A stretch of DNA of 64,000 nt from Pelecanus crispus (taxonomy: Eukaryota; Chordata; Aves; Pelecaniformes; Pelecanidae): NCBI RefSeq assembly GCF_030463565.1, contig NC_134643.1:16009606-16073605 (forward strand), in the 5' to 3' direction. The notes beneath the pieces were generated by a model, which searched no databases, was not told where the DNA came from, and saw only the letters and a list, made by a program, of their open reading frames with translations. How positions within the stretch are numbered: the first letter of the stretch is position 1; each line of letters starts with the position of its first letter. Positions 33,660 to 45,295 of this stretch are shown piece after piece. The position numbers and the translations under genes are program-made.

Positions 33660-36600
33660 CTGTAGGTTAAGAAAAAAAGGTGAGACTAAGTTGGGTTTTG
33701 GTTTTTTTTTTTTTAAAGCCAGAATATGACTTGAAGGCAAACCAGAAACAACTGCTCTCTTTGGCACCCCTTTGATTTGGACAAGACATTTCCACATGCT
33801 TTAGATTATTACGAGCTATTTGAACAGACTTCTTTAGAAATCATAGTCAACTTTATCCTTTGCATGGAATTAGACAAATTCTTTTCAGTCACTCAGCACC
33901 TCTGCATATGCACATCCAGAGCACATGATTAATTAATACCGGGACAATGAACAACAGCCAGAGTTTTGAAAAGCAGGATTCACTAGGAAGATCATACAAT
34001 AAGCCTCATGTGCCCTGCTGTGAAGAGTTCTTTCTATGAACATGAGCTTTATATCATTGTATTACAAGGAACCTCTATTTGATGTGTAAAAATGCTCACA
34101 GTTGATTAAAAAGCTAGGTTCAGCACCAAAAGACAGAGCAGGAAGCATAGTGTTTCCTCCTTACTTAGTCAAACAAACCACTTGGGTGGCTCAGTAACAT
34201 ATTTTCAGGTGCTCTTGGCTATAGACAGAAATAATATAGACTCAAATGTGTCTGGAAATGCTGTATCTAACAGCTCTAGAGACAGATCCTACAAGTTGTT
34301 TCTCTTAATTTCTTTGAAGAAAGAAGTTTCCTTCTAAAGAAAAAAAAAATTGGTGTTTTACCACAGTATTAATGGGCCCAAATGACTGATAACCCATAAA
34401 ACAATCTTAACACATAAAGCAACACATGCAATCAGTAGAACAGGGCTCTCAGGTGCCATTGGCTATTTTCTAATACATTTATTGTACCCATATGGCAGAA
34501 GGCATACATACCACAGACACATTCAGAGTTCCCATGCTGGTCACAGAAGCAAAACGACAAGTTGTTCCTGGTGCTTTGCAAGATTCAATTCGTGGAATAA
34601 GGCTTGCCCCTGTGGACATTTTGATGTCAGCAAGTGCCTTTGCCCAAGCAAAAGTACTGACCAGCCACAGAAAGGCTGTTATGACAGTGATAGCCAAGTC
34701 CTACAGAAGAGAAGTACTCATTATTAGCTTAAGAAAATTTGCGTGAATGTACATAATAGAGCAAGGCAGAGACAGTATCAATTATATCACCAAAATAACT
34801 GCATCAGTGCTAATGATCACAAGCAAATTTAGCCATTAACAATGTTGTAATTACAACACAAGTTATATTGTGTTGATAATCAGCTACAAAACTGTATGCC
34901 TTTTACATCTATCAAGCATAAGCAATCTTATCCTTTGTAAGAAATTAGTTTCTAAAATCAGATGACTAGCACTTATGTTATGAAAATTAAAGCCAAAGTT
35001 TAGTAAAGTGGGGGTGACAGGGGAGAAAGGGCAGAGGATTTAAATCCAGATGGCTGGTATGTTTAAATTTGGCTTGAAAGGTCACTAAGTCTGTTTCTGG
35101 GCACGCTCTGAAATTTTTCGTTCTGAGGATCAGGGCCTTGGTATTTAAGGTGACTAAAATTCACAACATAACTATTTGCCTGCCAAATGCATCTGCAGAG
35201 CAGGTGCTCTACACAGAGAAAAATCACAGAGACTAACAGAGGAGGTTCCACCTATGGAATGACTGTACATTCGAATACATGATACAAAAGAAAAGTTGTG
35301 GTGAAGACACTGTTCACTCAAGAAGTTAGAACTTCATTCCACTCTGCTTCAATAACTGCAGAAGGTATGATGCCATGCATGTTCAAGGGCTTTAGGTCCC
35401 TTTTCTGCTCGAGTGCTATAGTGACTAGTCTGAGACACTTGTGTTCACACTTCATCTAACTTCTGGGACTACTGAATATTCATAAGTTATTCAGATATTC
35501 TTGTATTAGCAGTATTTCTCATCTCTGTGATTTCAAAGGCAAAACATTACAATATCTTAATATTACTTACAGTTAGTGGAAACTTGCTATTTTGCAGATA
35601 TACATGCTTATATCCAATATATACCACAAGGGCAGCAATGCAGTAGAGGAATGCCAACACTGCAAGTGTAACAAAGAACTGTGCAGAAGAGGAGAAGTTG
35701 CCCACAAGATAGACATCAGTCCAAGTACCACCACAGCGTTTTGGGTCTGGTGCACTAAATACGACATTATTCAACCTGCAAAGATTATATCCTTCATGTA
35801 GTTAGAGTTTGCTATACAGTGGAAGCTTCGTAGTCATGCTTCACGACAACAGTGCTTCAGCATTCTAGTTGTGTAAGTTTACTCTAAAAGAAAATTTATA
35901 TTTGTATAATGTATCAGTTATACAAGACAAAGATTTGTCAAGATATCTTAAGATTGTTCCCCATCCTACAGTGAGATATGCAATAACAACTTCAGGAAAA
36001 GAATCTTAATCTTATCTTTAGAGCAACTGAAGAAAGAAACCCCAATTTGGAAGCAGACTTAACAACATTATTTTAGAGACTGGCAGTTAAACAAGGGGTT
36101 CAGGACTTAAAAGGCACCAAGTTGCATTGCAGTTACAAGAAAATGCACACACAGGAAGTTCAATAAAACCTGTGCGACTAGCGGTGACGACTCAGTGACC
36201 AGCACAGCATCATTTCAGATTCCCACTCTCCCCTCCAAGTGCTGTTACAGTGCTGGGTTTTGTGACCAAATTCCATACTTACGTAGTAGTTTTTATTAGC
36301 TGGCCACTGAATCCATTTCTAAACTTACACCTATGCTTACTGAACAGATATGGAACACCTACACTTTGCTTGTTGTAACTGTGCAGCTGTGAGAACAAAG
36401 AAGAAGCCTTTCTCCTCATGCTCCAGGAAAGGAGCTTGTCTCTGCAAGAGCACTACAACAACAGTGGAGTATTTAGTTTTTATGTACCCAACACCCTAAC
36501 CACAATCACAGTGGAATAAACTGAAAAGTAAGTATTTTCCATTCAGTCTTTAAACAAAAATATGATAATGGTACATCCAAAGTAATCTTGTCTGGGCCTC

Positions 36601-37894
36601 CAAAGCAACTACAAATTGATGAAGAAATAGGCTGTTAAAGTTAATTGTGTTGTTTTGCTTATTAATTACCTTCTGTACCATTCATGCACTGCTAGACTAG
36701 AGCTTAAGGTAGAGTGATACAAACCAGTAATATAGCCTATTGCCATTTCCACCTACTTCTTTCTATAGGGCACTGACAACCACAATGCTTTGAACAATTA
36801 CAACTAAATATTTATTTATTGCTACTACAGAGCAAGCCAGAGGTTTCACATGTTTATTCAGATATATACAGTAAGTACATATTCATAGGGAGACAGATGG
36901 GGAAAAAAGTGAATAATAAATAATTAGCATATGAGTGACAACCAAAGAGCTAATACTCACCTGAATGGATAAGCAAAAGCAGCTGTAACTGTTTTGTTTA
37001 TCACACCTTTGCAGGAAACTAGAAGGGTAGTTTCACCTTGAAAGCCTCCACATGTGGCAAAAGCAAAGATGGAAAAAATCTGTAGGAATTGATACATAGA
37101 CATATTAGTGCACACCACTAGAGCTCAAAGGAAATAAACTCAACATTTAGCTGAAACAGCTAACAAAGGCAAGAAATAGGTACAAAGTTAGCAATGGTAA
37201 AGTATGAAGTGATGTTGAGAGGTAATGAAAGTGTTGAGTTTCTATAATCCAAAACCATGAGCAACACCACTAACAAAAGCCCATTTAAAAGTTCTTTTTG
37301 TTTATGTTTTTCTTAGTTCTACAGCAAAAGTTGGTTGGTTTTTTTTTTTTTTAATGCTAAAAGCCAGCACAGTACCTCTTGCAGTTGGTAAGGGAAATAT
37401 TTTTAGGAGTCTCAGACATCCACAACTGTAGATTAGAGTAGCTAGAAGGTACATGCTCAAAGTCAAGCACATTAGCTTGACTAAGTAGCTCTTGTTTTCC
37501 CCTTGTTCACTAGCAAAGCCCTAATAATCAGAAGACACAACACACAGCAGCACAAGTCACTATGCCAAACTTGCAATTAACACACAGATTTTGTGTATCT
37601 GCAGAACTGTTTTCTTCCCTCCTACTCAGAAGGTTTAGCTGAAGAGCAGCCTTGCGTCAAACATCCACCACCAGCAACGCAAGGCAGGGAGCAGGCAGCC
37701 CATACCACGTACCTCTTCAGGCCTACCCAGCTAAGACACAGGGGCAAAACCAGGCCTGGGAAAGGAGAAGAAACAGCCCCCCAAGGAGAAAGAGGCTTCC
37801 CCTGTGCCTCCCCAGCCCCACTCACCCACTCAAGGACCTTAATGAAGCCCAGAGGCTCCAAGAGCAAGCCAAAGTCCACCCTCAAGCCAGCCAT
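33528..37894 (-). CDS. SYPL1: SYPL1 (synaptophysin-like 1 / pantophysin), complete coding region, 5 exons (span)
   Basis: Four-pass vesicle membrane protein of the synaptophysin/physin family (MARVEL fold), widely expressed in small transport vesicles. Exons on the minus strand, 5' to 3': 37894-37826, 37079-36961, 35775-35571, 34700-34512 and 33659-33528. All junctions are AG/GT and in phase; 714 nt gives 237 residues plus TAA. Transmembrane helices are near residues 17-40, 94-118, 133-151 and 190-212, with both termini cytosolic by family topology. Lumenal-loop cysteines are Cys46, Cys77, Cys172 and Cys179. N51-K-T is the conserved glycosylation sequon. The EPLGFIKVLEW start and the NVSVVFGLLNM-LWGGN region identify the gene. 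The length fits the family (about 240-260 residues). Confidence 0.95.
33660..34511. other. SYPL1 intron 4
   Basis: AT-rich, no feature beyond homopolymer A/T runs. Confidence 0.75.
34512..34700 (-). CDS. SYPL1: SYPL1 exon 4 (TM3 and lumenal loop 2)
   Basis: Acceptor ctctgtag, donor gtatgt; phase 0 at both ends. It encodes DLAITVITAFLWLVSTFAWA (TM3) and KALADIKMSTG, then loop 2 with Cys172 and Cys179, and SVTSMGTLNVSV entering TM4. Confidence 0.95.
34701..35570. other. SYPL1 intron 3
   Basis: AT-rich; no exon or repeat recognised. Confidence 0.75.
35571..35775 (-). CDS. SYPL1: SYPL1 exon 3 (loop 1 and TM2)
   Basis: Acceptor ctttgcag, donor gtaagt. It encodes the end of lumenal loop 1 with Cys77, then VGNFSSSAQFFVTLAV and FLYCIAALVVYIGY (TM2). 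It ends in phase 0 at the short cytosolic loop. SSSAQF-VT and FLYCIAAL are highly conserved family motifs. Confidence 0.95.
35776..36960. other. SYPL1 intron 2
   Basis: AT-rich; no exon or repeat recognised. Confidence 0.75.
36961..37079 (-). CDS. SYPL1: SYPL1 exon 2 (TM1 and start of lumenal loop 1)
   Basis: Acceptor ttcctacag, donor gtgagt. It encodes IFSIFAFATCGGFQGE, then the loop with VSC and the sequon INKTVT, and ends within the Arg codon of YPFR. Family pattern: FAFATCGGF and NKTVTA-F-YPFR are hallmark physin sequences. Confidence 0.95.
37080..37825. other. SYPL1 intron 1
   Basis: Short for a first intron (746 nt). The part next to exon 1 is GC-rich and probably belongs to the promoter-proximal domain. 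Confidence 0.7.
37826..37894 (-). CDS. SYPL1: SYPL1 exon 1 (start codon to LEW)
   Basis: ATG at 37894-37892 in a good context (G at -3 and at +4). It encodes 23 residues ending EPLGFIKVLEW and splices at GTGAGT after a complete codon. This is the only in-frame ATG: the frame stays open upstream through the hexamer array but has no ATG as far as about 38119. The first 12 residues are poorly conserved, as expected for the cytosolic N-terminus. Confidence 0.92.
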
Positions 37895-37922
37895 CCCAGG
37901 AGACACCAGAGCAGCCAGCAAA

Positions 37923-38048
37923 GACCAGGACCAGGACCAGGACCAGGACCAGGACCAGGACCAGGACCAGGACCAGGACCAGGACCAGGACCAGGACCAG
38001 GACCAGGACCAGGACCAGGACCAGGACCAGGACCAGGACCAGGACCAG
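37923..38048. repeat. Perfect hexanucleotide array (GACCAG), 21 units, next to the SYPL1 start
   Basis: 126 bases of uninterrupted GACCAG units on the plus strand (CTGGTC on the SYPL1 strand). It ends 28 bases upstream of the SYPL1 ATG, so it probably lies in the 5' UTR or core promoter. All six frames are open through it, giving spurious repeat peptides such as Asp-Gln or Ser-Trp. Confidence 0.98.
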
Positions 38049-38392
38049 CCCCCAGCTGCAACCCAGTGCAGGCACAGGCACCTCCCTATAGGGCCAGCCC
38101 CTGCGCTCCTCCCTGCCACACCCCTGCCACACCCACTTACCTCACACTGGGGCTGGTCCCACTCCCTATTACCTCACACCTAGGCTGCTGCCACCCACGG
38201 TTACCTCACACTGAGGCCCTTCAGCCCCAAATCAGAGGCCAGGGGAGGCTGGCCCCAGCGGGAGGGGAGAGCCCAGCTGTGTGGGGTGGGTGCCACTGCC
38301 ATGGAGGGCCTTGCTGTGGGCTGGGGAAACGGCGCAGTAGCTGGCACAGGAAGGAACAGCCTCGGCTGTTTTGTGGGGCGAGGCCGCAGTGA

Positions 38393-38474
38393 CTTCCTTC
38401 TTCCTTTCCCCCTTCCCTTCTTTCCCCCTTCCCTTCCTCCCTCCTTTCCTCCCTTCCTTCCTTCCTTCCTTCCT
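38393..38474. repeat. 82-nt pure polypyrimidine tract (CCTT-rich)
   Basis: Every base from 38393 to 38474 on the plus strand is C or T, ending in several CCTT units. On the SYPL1 strand it is a GA-rich purine tract about 0.5 kb upstream of the start codon, inside the CpG-rich segment. Such tracts can form intramolecular triplexes and bind GAGA-type or CCHC-type factors; function here is an inference. Confidence 0.95.
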
Positions 38475-38720
38475 GCCTCCTCCTCAGGAGGCTGAAGGGG
38501 CTGTGGGTGGCTGAAGCTAGAAGGTGCTATCGCAGCGAAAGCCGTCAGGGCTGTGTGTCCTCGTGGCCAAGCCTCGCGGGAGGGACGGCAGGCGGCAGGC
38601 AGAGGACAGCGCGCTTCGGCGGATCGTCTGTGCCATACCTTCGTTTGGGGCTTAGGGATCTTATTAGCAAACAAGGCAGAGGCTCTTGACAATTCATGTG
38701 CAATGGAAGCTTGCCGAAAT

Positions 38721-39299
38721 CTCATCAACTACATTTGATTTTTTACGCTTTAAATCGTTTTTGTGATTGTGCTCTATTGTTGCTACGTTAATCTGCAGTG
38801 AAACCGAAGAGCTAAAACTCATGCTGAAGAAGATTTGAGGCCTGTGAGAGGGGCTGCCCTCTGCCCCACTCCCTGACCGGAGAGCACGGCTGACCGAGGC
38901 GGCCAATGGACACAGCACCCGCCGCAGCAGTTTCCTGACTCTGCTGCAAGATCTTCTAGAAGCTTCTTCTGGGATTGCTGGGGGACTCCTGGGAGCCCTC
39001 TGGTGTCTGGTGCTGGTGATGCTCTTGGGAAGGGATAGCTATGGGAGGCTGTGGCTGCTTCTAGCAAGATCTAACTGATCTAGCGGCTTCTAGCAAGCTC
39101 TGTGAGCTGCTCCTGGCCCAAGGGTGCTGGGAGGTTTTGTCCCAGCTGAGCCCTGTTATGGCTGCCAGGCAGCCTTGCAGCAGGTGCTGAGGGGCTGCCA
39201 ATGGAAGAGGTGGGTTGGAGAGCAGCCCCTGGGTATAGTTAGCGGGTGCAGCAGTTTGTGTGGAAGGGGGCCAGCAGCCTTCGCAGAGCAGGATACGCA
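38721..39299. other. Intergenic DNA between the SYPL1 promoter and a CR1 element
   Basis: No gene seen. The right part is rich in CTGG/CTTCTAG words and may be the worn 5' region of the CR1 that follows; the boundary cannot be set. Confidence 0.5.
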
Positions 39300-41435
39300 T
39301 GCTCAGCTGTGGTGGTGGCGGCGTGCTGCGTGTCATGGTCCTCAGCACTGCCTGGATCAGCTGTCCCTGGTGCCTCAGAGGCCTTGGCTCAGACTGAGCT
39401 GCTGAGGGGTGGTTCAGCTCTCCAGTCCTGGGGCTGGGGAGGGGTGCCTGGGGCTGGGAGATACAGGCTCCTTGCCTGCAGGAGGTGTGCATAGGTGGAA
39501 GGTGTGTGTCACCAGGAGCTGTGGGAGGCGGTCAGTAGCCTATACAGCATCAGAGGTGATGAGAAAGGGATCAACTGGACCTTCTCTGAGACTCTGCAGC
39601 TTCGGGAGGCTGAATCCACTGCGTTCCTGTAGGAGGGGCAGGCAGAGTTTGTGCTCATTGAGTTAGGAAATGGAGACTCCTGTGACGGTGAAGGCTGGAA
39701 GCTTGTGACTCCTGGCACCAGGAGGATGGCTGCAGCTGCAGATCTGCAGCTACACAACAGTCAGTACCCTGGTAGCAGACAAGGGGTTGGGAGCTTTCTC
39801 CAGTGAAGCCTTTATGCCAGCTAAGCCTGAGCTACACAGCAGCACCAGGAGGAAGAGGTGACCGACAGCAGAGGGAAACTTCCTCCTGCATGGGATGGAC
39901 GCCCTTACGTCCTGACCTGACTGGCTGTCTAGGGAGGTTTGCTGCTCACCAGGGACTTGGATCCAGGTTGTTGTGGAGAGACAAGCTTCAAACTATTAAT
40001 CACTGCTGCTCTTCCACATGGGCACCAACAATACTGCCGGGGGAGACCTGGAGCATTTCAGGCATGACTATTACATTGTTCTGGGGTGGTGGTCAACATC
40101 TTGGGGGCCCAGGTCGTTTTCTCCTCAATTTTCCCAGTGAGGAAGAAGGTCTTGAGAAGTGAAAAGATACTGCAGGTCAACAATTTTTTGCACAGCTGGT
40201 GTCGACAAAGGGGATTCAGCTTTTACAACCATGGAACCCTCTCTGAGGACTCAGGACTACTAAGAAAAGATGGGATCCACCTGACCAAGTAGGGCAAAAA
40301 CATCTTTTCCAACAGGCTGGCCAATCTGCTGAGGAGAGCTTTAAAGAGTGATTGATTGGGCATCAGGGGAAGAGATGATGACCCATGTTCAGTGAGGAAG
40401 TGGTGGTCTGGTTTGGTAAGCAAAGGGCATGGGATGACATGATTTCAAGGAGACTTTGAAAACAAGAAAACAGGGCAGAAGCTTCTCCCCACCCCAAGTA
40501 TGTGTATGCATATAAGGAAGCGCCTACAGAACAGTATTATGAGGGAAGCTCTCATACCTTTTCTGGGAAGTCATCATGAGAGAGCACCTGTCTAAAGTGC
40601 CTGTATAGTAACACACACAGCATGGGAACAAACAGGAGGAATTGCAGGTCTGTGTGTAGTTGCAGGGCTACAATCTCATTTGGATCATGGAGACAGTGTG
40701 GGATAGCTCATGTGACTGGAGTGCTGCTATGGGTGGATATAGGCTCCTTAAGAAGGACAAACCAGAGTGGTGAGGTGCCCTTTATGTGAGAAAGCAGAAG
40801 GAAAGCATGAAGCTCTGCCTTAGGATGGATGGTGAGCCAGCTGAGAATTTATGGGCTAGGATTAGAGAGCAGAACAACATGGGTGATGCTACTGTAGCTG
40901 TGTACTACAAGGCACCTAATCAGGAAGAAGTAGAGGAGATCTTCAGATAACCAGAAGGCAGCCCTGGTGCTCAATGGGAACTTTAAGCACCTCCTGGATG
41001 GGCAACGCAGCAGGGCACAAGCAATCCAGGAGGTTTCTGGAGTGCAGTGGTAATTGCTCACTTACACATGGATGAAAGAGCTGACAAGGTGAGGTGCTCT
41101 ATGGACTTGATACTGACAGATAAGGAAGGACTGGTCAGGGATATGGAGGCTGGGGGCAACCTTGGCTGAGTTTGCTCTGTGACAGATATTACTACTGTGA
41201 ATAAGTTGTGGGAGTCCAGCCAAGGGTGGGAATACATGAGGAAGCTTCCAGGCTGGGGAATACATGTGAGAATGTGTCAGTCTTTCAACTGGCCTGGGGC
41301 TGCACTACTGGAAAACATTGGCAGCAGGGTCTGATGTTCTCACACTGTTTACATCGCTGTTCAAGGAGAATTTTCAACCCTAGCTTTCTGTACAATGAGA
41401 AAGAGAGGTGCTGAGATCTGCCTGCTGCTATGGGC
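39300..41435 (+). mobile_element. CR1 LINE retaining 5' sequence: ORF1 esterase and ORF2 endonuclease remnants
   Basis: Several frames carry recognisable CR1 ORF1 sequence: LWEAVSSLYSIRGDEKGI (coiled region, from ~39520), DGEGWKLVTPG (~39690), HMGTNNTAG (from 40015), GAQVVFSSIFPV (~40107), SWCRQRGFSFYNHG and GLLRKDGIHLT (to 40286; the D-x-x-H of the SGNH esterase fold), then RLANLLRRALK. ORF2 follows, with KCLYSNTHSMG (~40595), the endonuclease-like WDSSCDW-AAMGGYR (shifted) and NNMGDATVAVYYKAPNQEEVEE (split by stops). Many stops and shifts are present, so it is dead. The reverse transcriptase half is missing. Confidence 0.75.
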
Positions 41436-41439
41436 TCCT

Positions 41440-41491
41440 GGAGGTAGTCCAAGTTTAAAGCTGTGGGAGGTAGTCCAAGTTTAAAGCTGTG
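41440..41491. repeat. Perfect 26-bp tandem duplication
   Basis: The unit beginning GGAGGTAGTCCAAGTTTAAA and ending GCTGTG occurs twice head to tail (41440-41465 and 41466-41491) at the right edge of the CR1 remnant. Confidence 0.95.
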
Positions 41492-44400
41492 GAAAGGATG
41501 GCTCTCTCCTTTCTTTCACCGCTATGTTACAAATACAGCTGCTGCCCAGCCTGGCAGCATCCTCCCTGGCTGATGTCTTCTGCTTTGTTCTTGTTTGTGC
41601 TTGTGAGCATACCATGGACTGCGCACACAAAATATGGTGAATCTCCAGTTGTCGAATGCTGATGTGCCTGTTCTTGAGGGTTATATAAACTCTTAAAATG
41701 GATTGAATAGGGTCCTTTATTACATGAAAATGACATCATTGATAATTCAAAATACAATGAATTATTATTACTGATTCTGTTAATTCCAGTAGCTGTAAAT
41801 GGCTTTTAAATCTGATGTAACTGTAAGCTTGCTAGCATCAATACTAAGATAGTCATTAATGTATGAACTTGCTGTTAAGATCAACTTACAGATTAGTAAC
41901 TAATTAATTAGAAATGATGACTATTTGGCCTGTCTGTTGGAATTCTCCAAGAATACATGTTTGTGGCTACAAAGCACATCTGGTGCAGTGCACTGAAGGG
42001 TGAGAGCACCAGCATGGCTACTTGTGGAGCTTTCCTTGGCAGACTGAGGCTGTTCTACAAGCACTCAGGAAGCTGGGAACAGGATGCCAGGCCTCCCAGA
42101 ACTCTAGCAGAGTGCACAGGTATCATCAAGCATAGGCTAAATTTAATTTTTAAAATGTTGTGTTGTCTCAGTTCTGTCATGGGAGTAGAGTAATCCCAGG
42201 TATGTGCAGGCTTTTGAAGCACAAAACTATCAGCCACTCCTTGGAGCAGGCTACTAAACCACTCCTAGTACTGTTAGGAATCACAGCAGGGTACCACAGG
42301 AATGGGAACCCCCAAGGTGGTAATAGGGGCCTAAACCTCCGGTCTGCAGAATGGCACCTTTCATTTCCAAATGAAGGTGACAAGATCTGTGAGGGTCCAG
42401 ACCTCCTGTGTGTGCTCTGGCATGGTCTTGGACACAGCCTTGAGAAAACTCCACCTCCTGCAAATGCATTGCTCTGTGACACCATCAGCCCTTTAGTACG
42501 GCAGGAGCAGAGCTGCCTGTCCAAGCCTTTGTCCTACGGCTTTGGGGGTGCTTTAGATATGCTTAGCAAAGGCTGTCTGAGTACCTCCAAGATAAGGTTT
42601 AAGACAATAAAATTAATTACCTTATTAGTTATAATGAATTTATAATTTGAGTAAGATACATCATTGACTGATGTTGCAAGGCGAGAACAGTAAGCTGTGA
42701 TTTTGGTGCTGAAATTAATCCCTCTTAAATGCAATGGAGTTGAACAGTGGGTGCAAAGTAGGGAACAAGACTACAGCAGAGCTATGCAAGTCTCCTAGGG
42801 TCTCTTTTGTGGGTATATTGCGATGGCACAACTAAAACGTGCTTTAGTTTGGGCTGTGCAGGTATTGTAGGATCAAAGTCCAGTGGGGGAGTGTGTGGAA
42901 CTGACAGTGTTTTTTCTGTATTTCCTGGTGGTGTTTCTAAAGCAGCTGGTAAAATGCCCTTATCTTGTAAGGGTCTGTCATAGAATTAAATAAGCAGTGT
43001 CCAATCCAGGAAAACGTACCCTATGGAAGATTATCTATGCTCCCTACTCTCCATATAATACATGAATCTCAGAAAAAAAACCCCATGATCCAGACAAGCA
43101 GTGCTGAGGGTTCGAACCGCCTTGATTAGCTTAGCTGCCTGAATAGCCAGTGCCTTTAAGGAGTAAAATAGGAATATAAAAAAAGGGACAGACCAATATA
43201 AAAGATGGAATATCTGTTTACTGATCATCTCCACATCCTCCATGCCCAAGAAAAACCGTTCCGTATATAAGTGGCATATAACACCTTGGTTCAGTCTAAA
43301 TGAACCAAGCAACTCCCTGCCCCCCATCCAATATATCTCAGTATTTTTTTGCCTCTGTCTTCCTTCTTCCCCATCTTCTACTTAAACCCTATAAGCAACG
43401 TATCTCTCTAAAAATGTATATAGGCACTCTCCTTTTCCACTTATCAGTTAGTTAAAAGCATTTCATTATTTAAAACATTCTTCAAAAATGCTCTCAGCCC
43501 TGATTATATTTTTTTACTCCCCCCCCAAGTCTTTTCAGGTGTCAGATGTCTGGTATGGATATACTCTGAACTATATACAGTGTTCTAGCTGTGGGCTCAT
43601 TAATTCAAAATTGGAAAAGGCTCTTAATTTTTCACTCCATATAACTTATCTCTCTGCTGGGGTTAAAAGTATTTTGGAACATTTTTGCTAGGGGATTGCA
43701 TTCCAAAGTGATATCAAACATTTTAAATATAGATAGTACTTCCACAGGGCTAATTTCATAAGCTGAAACCAGTTCTGAATCAAATCTCTGCAGAGGAGAA
43801 TTTAAGCAGGTAGACTATATACTGTTTAAGAGCACTGAAAAAGCCCACAACAGAAAAAGAGAGTTATTTTGCTTGGAAAATCAGTTCAGCTCAGAGAGAA
43901 AGTGATAGAAGTATAAAAATTATATAACAAATGGGAGAAAGGAGAAGTTGGTAATAATGAATATAAATTAGAAGGCAGCCTATTGCAGAAAAGTGATAAG
44001 AAAGCAAATGGACCAAGGGACCAATATATGGTCTACAGCCTTGCAGGCAACAGCAACACATTTTTGAAACACAGGAGGAAGAAAAGAGATTATACCAAAG
44101 TGAATAGACAGAAATGATGGAAATCAACTGGGGGGGAAATCAGGAATGGCCAATATTCAATTCTGTATTTGGGAAAAGCAGGAAAGTATTAATATGCTAA
44201 TCATGTAATAAATCCTTTGCACTCCAGCAGGGCTCAGGGGAGTGTTGAGTCACATCTGCTAAAGCTTTTATATCAGTTGTCAATACCCAGCAACCCCAGT
44301 TTGGACAGGGCTGATAAAGGAGCTCTCTTAATATGAACAATGATTGCCGGTCATCTTTAAAACACTGGTCAGGCTCCAGATGTCTGATGTTATGGCAATA

Positions 44401-45004
44401 TAGGCCTATCCATTTATCACTATTCCTAAGAAAAAAGGTGGGGTGACTGATGCAGAACCCTCTTGATAGACAATTAAATTAGAACAATATAGTTAATATC
44501 AAGCTACATGGTCATTTGGGAGTTTGTTTTTGCTGATTAGCCTATGTTTAAGCCTGTGCTTAAGCAGGGATGTTCAAAAGACTAGGCTGATGCAGTTAAT
44601 AGTTGCCACTGTAGCACACTAGATATTTGACCTGGTATTTGATGAATCTAGGAGGATATAAAACTGGTGTGAAACACTAATTAGAAACTAGGTAACTGAT
44701 GGGTCTTAAGCTGAAAATCAATATGATCGTGAAAAAAAATAAAATCTCAGTATGCTGAATCCTATTCTTTGGAAAATAAACCTCACAGTTTTGTCCTCCT
44801 TTTTATATAGCCAGTCTCATGGTGTCTGACAAGGCTGTGGAAGAGACCAGTGGGATTCCCGGCTGCCCCGGGGAGACAAGTCTACAACAGAGGCAGCAAA
44901 GCACGAGTGCCCCTGTGTGAGGAGCGAGTGAGCTTCCTCTGGAGCATTGTGCAGCAGCCTCATTTACTAATGCTTGCGGAAGATTAATTCAAACTACCTG
45001 GATG

Positions 45005-45295
45005 ATTAAAGGTCAGGGAGAGCTCATTTTCTTAGACTGAGAGAACTTGGGTGGTTTAGCTTAGCAAAATGAAGGATAACTGAAGGTATGACTGCTGGCT
45101 TGAAGTACACCAAGGAATAGAAGCAGGGAAGGCAGAGATTTATACTAAAAGACAGTTTTACTACCGGGATCACTGCATATAATCAAAGAATATAATTTAT
45201 GCTGTACATGAAGTGTAAGTATGAGATTCTGGAAATGTCTTCCAACAGAAGGCGAACACTTGAGGTTGTTTTAAGAGGGAGTTCAGAATAGCTGT
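45005..45295 (+). mobile_element. Ancient CR1/L3-like LINE fragment
   Basis: A decayed translation near 45040-45120 reads RELGWFSLAK then TEGMTAGLKY-KE, parallel to the CR1 RT C-terminal pattern [21 protein letters not shown]. Downstream, CTGGAAATGTCTTCCAACAG and GAGGTTGTTTTAAGAGGGAG resemble the conserved TGGAA--G-CTTCC region before the tail. Strongly diverged. Confidence 0.45.

Larger units (their letters stand above)
37895..38720 (-). promoter_or_regulatory. SYPL1: SYPL1 5' UTR and promoter region (GC-rich, CpG-containing)
   Basis: Upstream of the SYPL1 start, base composition switches to GC-rich with frequent CpG, densest at about 38325-38660 (for example CTCGCGGGAGGGACGGC and GCGCGCTTCGGCGGATCG). 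No TATA box is evident, consistent with a broad CpG-type housekeeping promoter. The exact start site is not visible. The region includes the hexamer array and the pyrimidine tract. Confidence 0.5.

Noticed and set aside
37593..38392. Proteins with Asp-Gln, Pro-Gly, Ser-Trp or Leu-Val repeats
   Set aside because: These are six-frame translations of the GACCAG hexamer array. Only the short SYPL1 exon on the minus strand is genuinely coding.
43109..43118. GGTTCGAACC, a perfect B-box-like palindrome suggesting a tRNA or SINE
   Set aside because: No matching A box, cloverleaf or acceptor stem was found on either strand, so it is probably chance.
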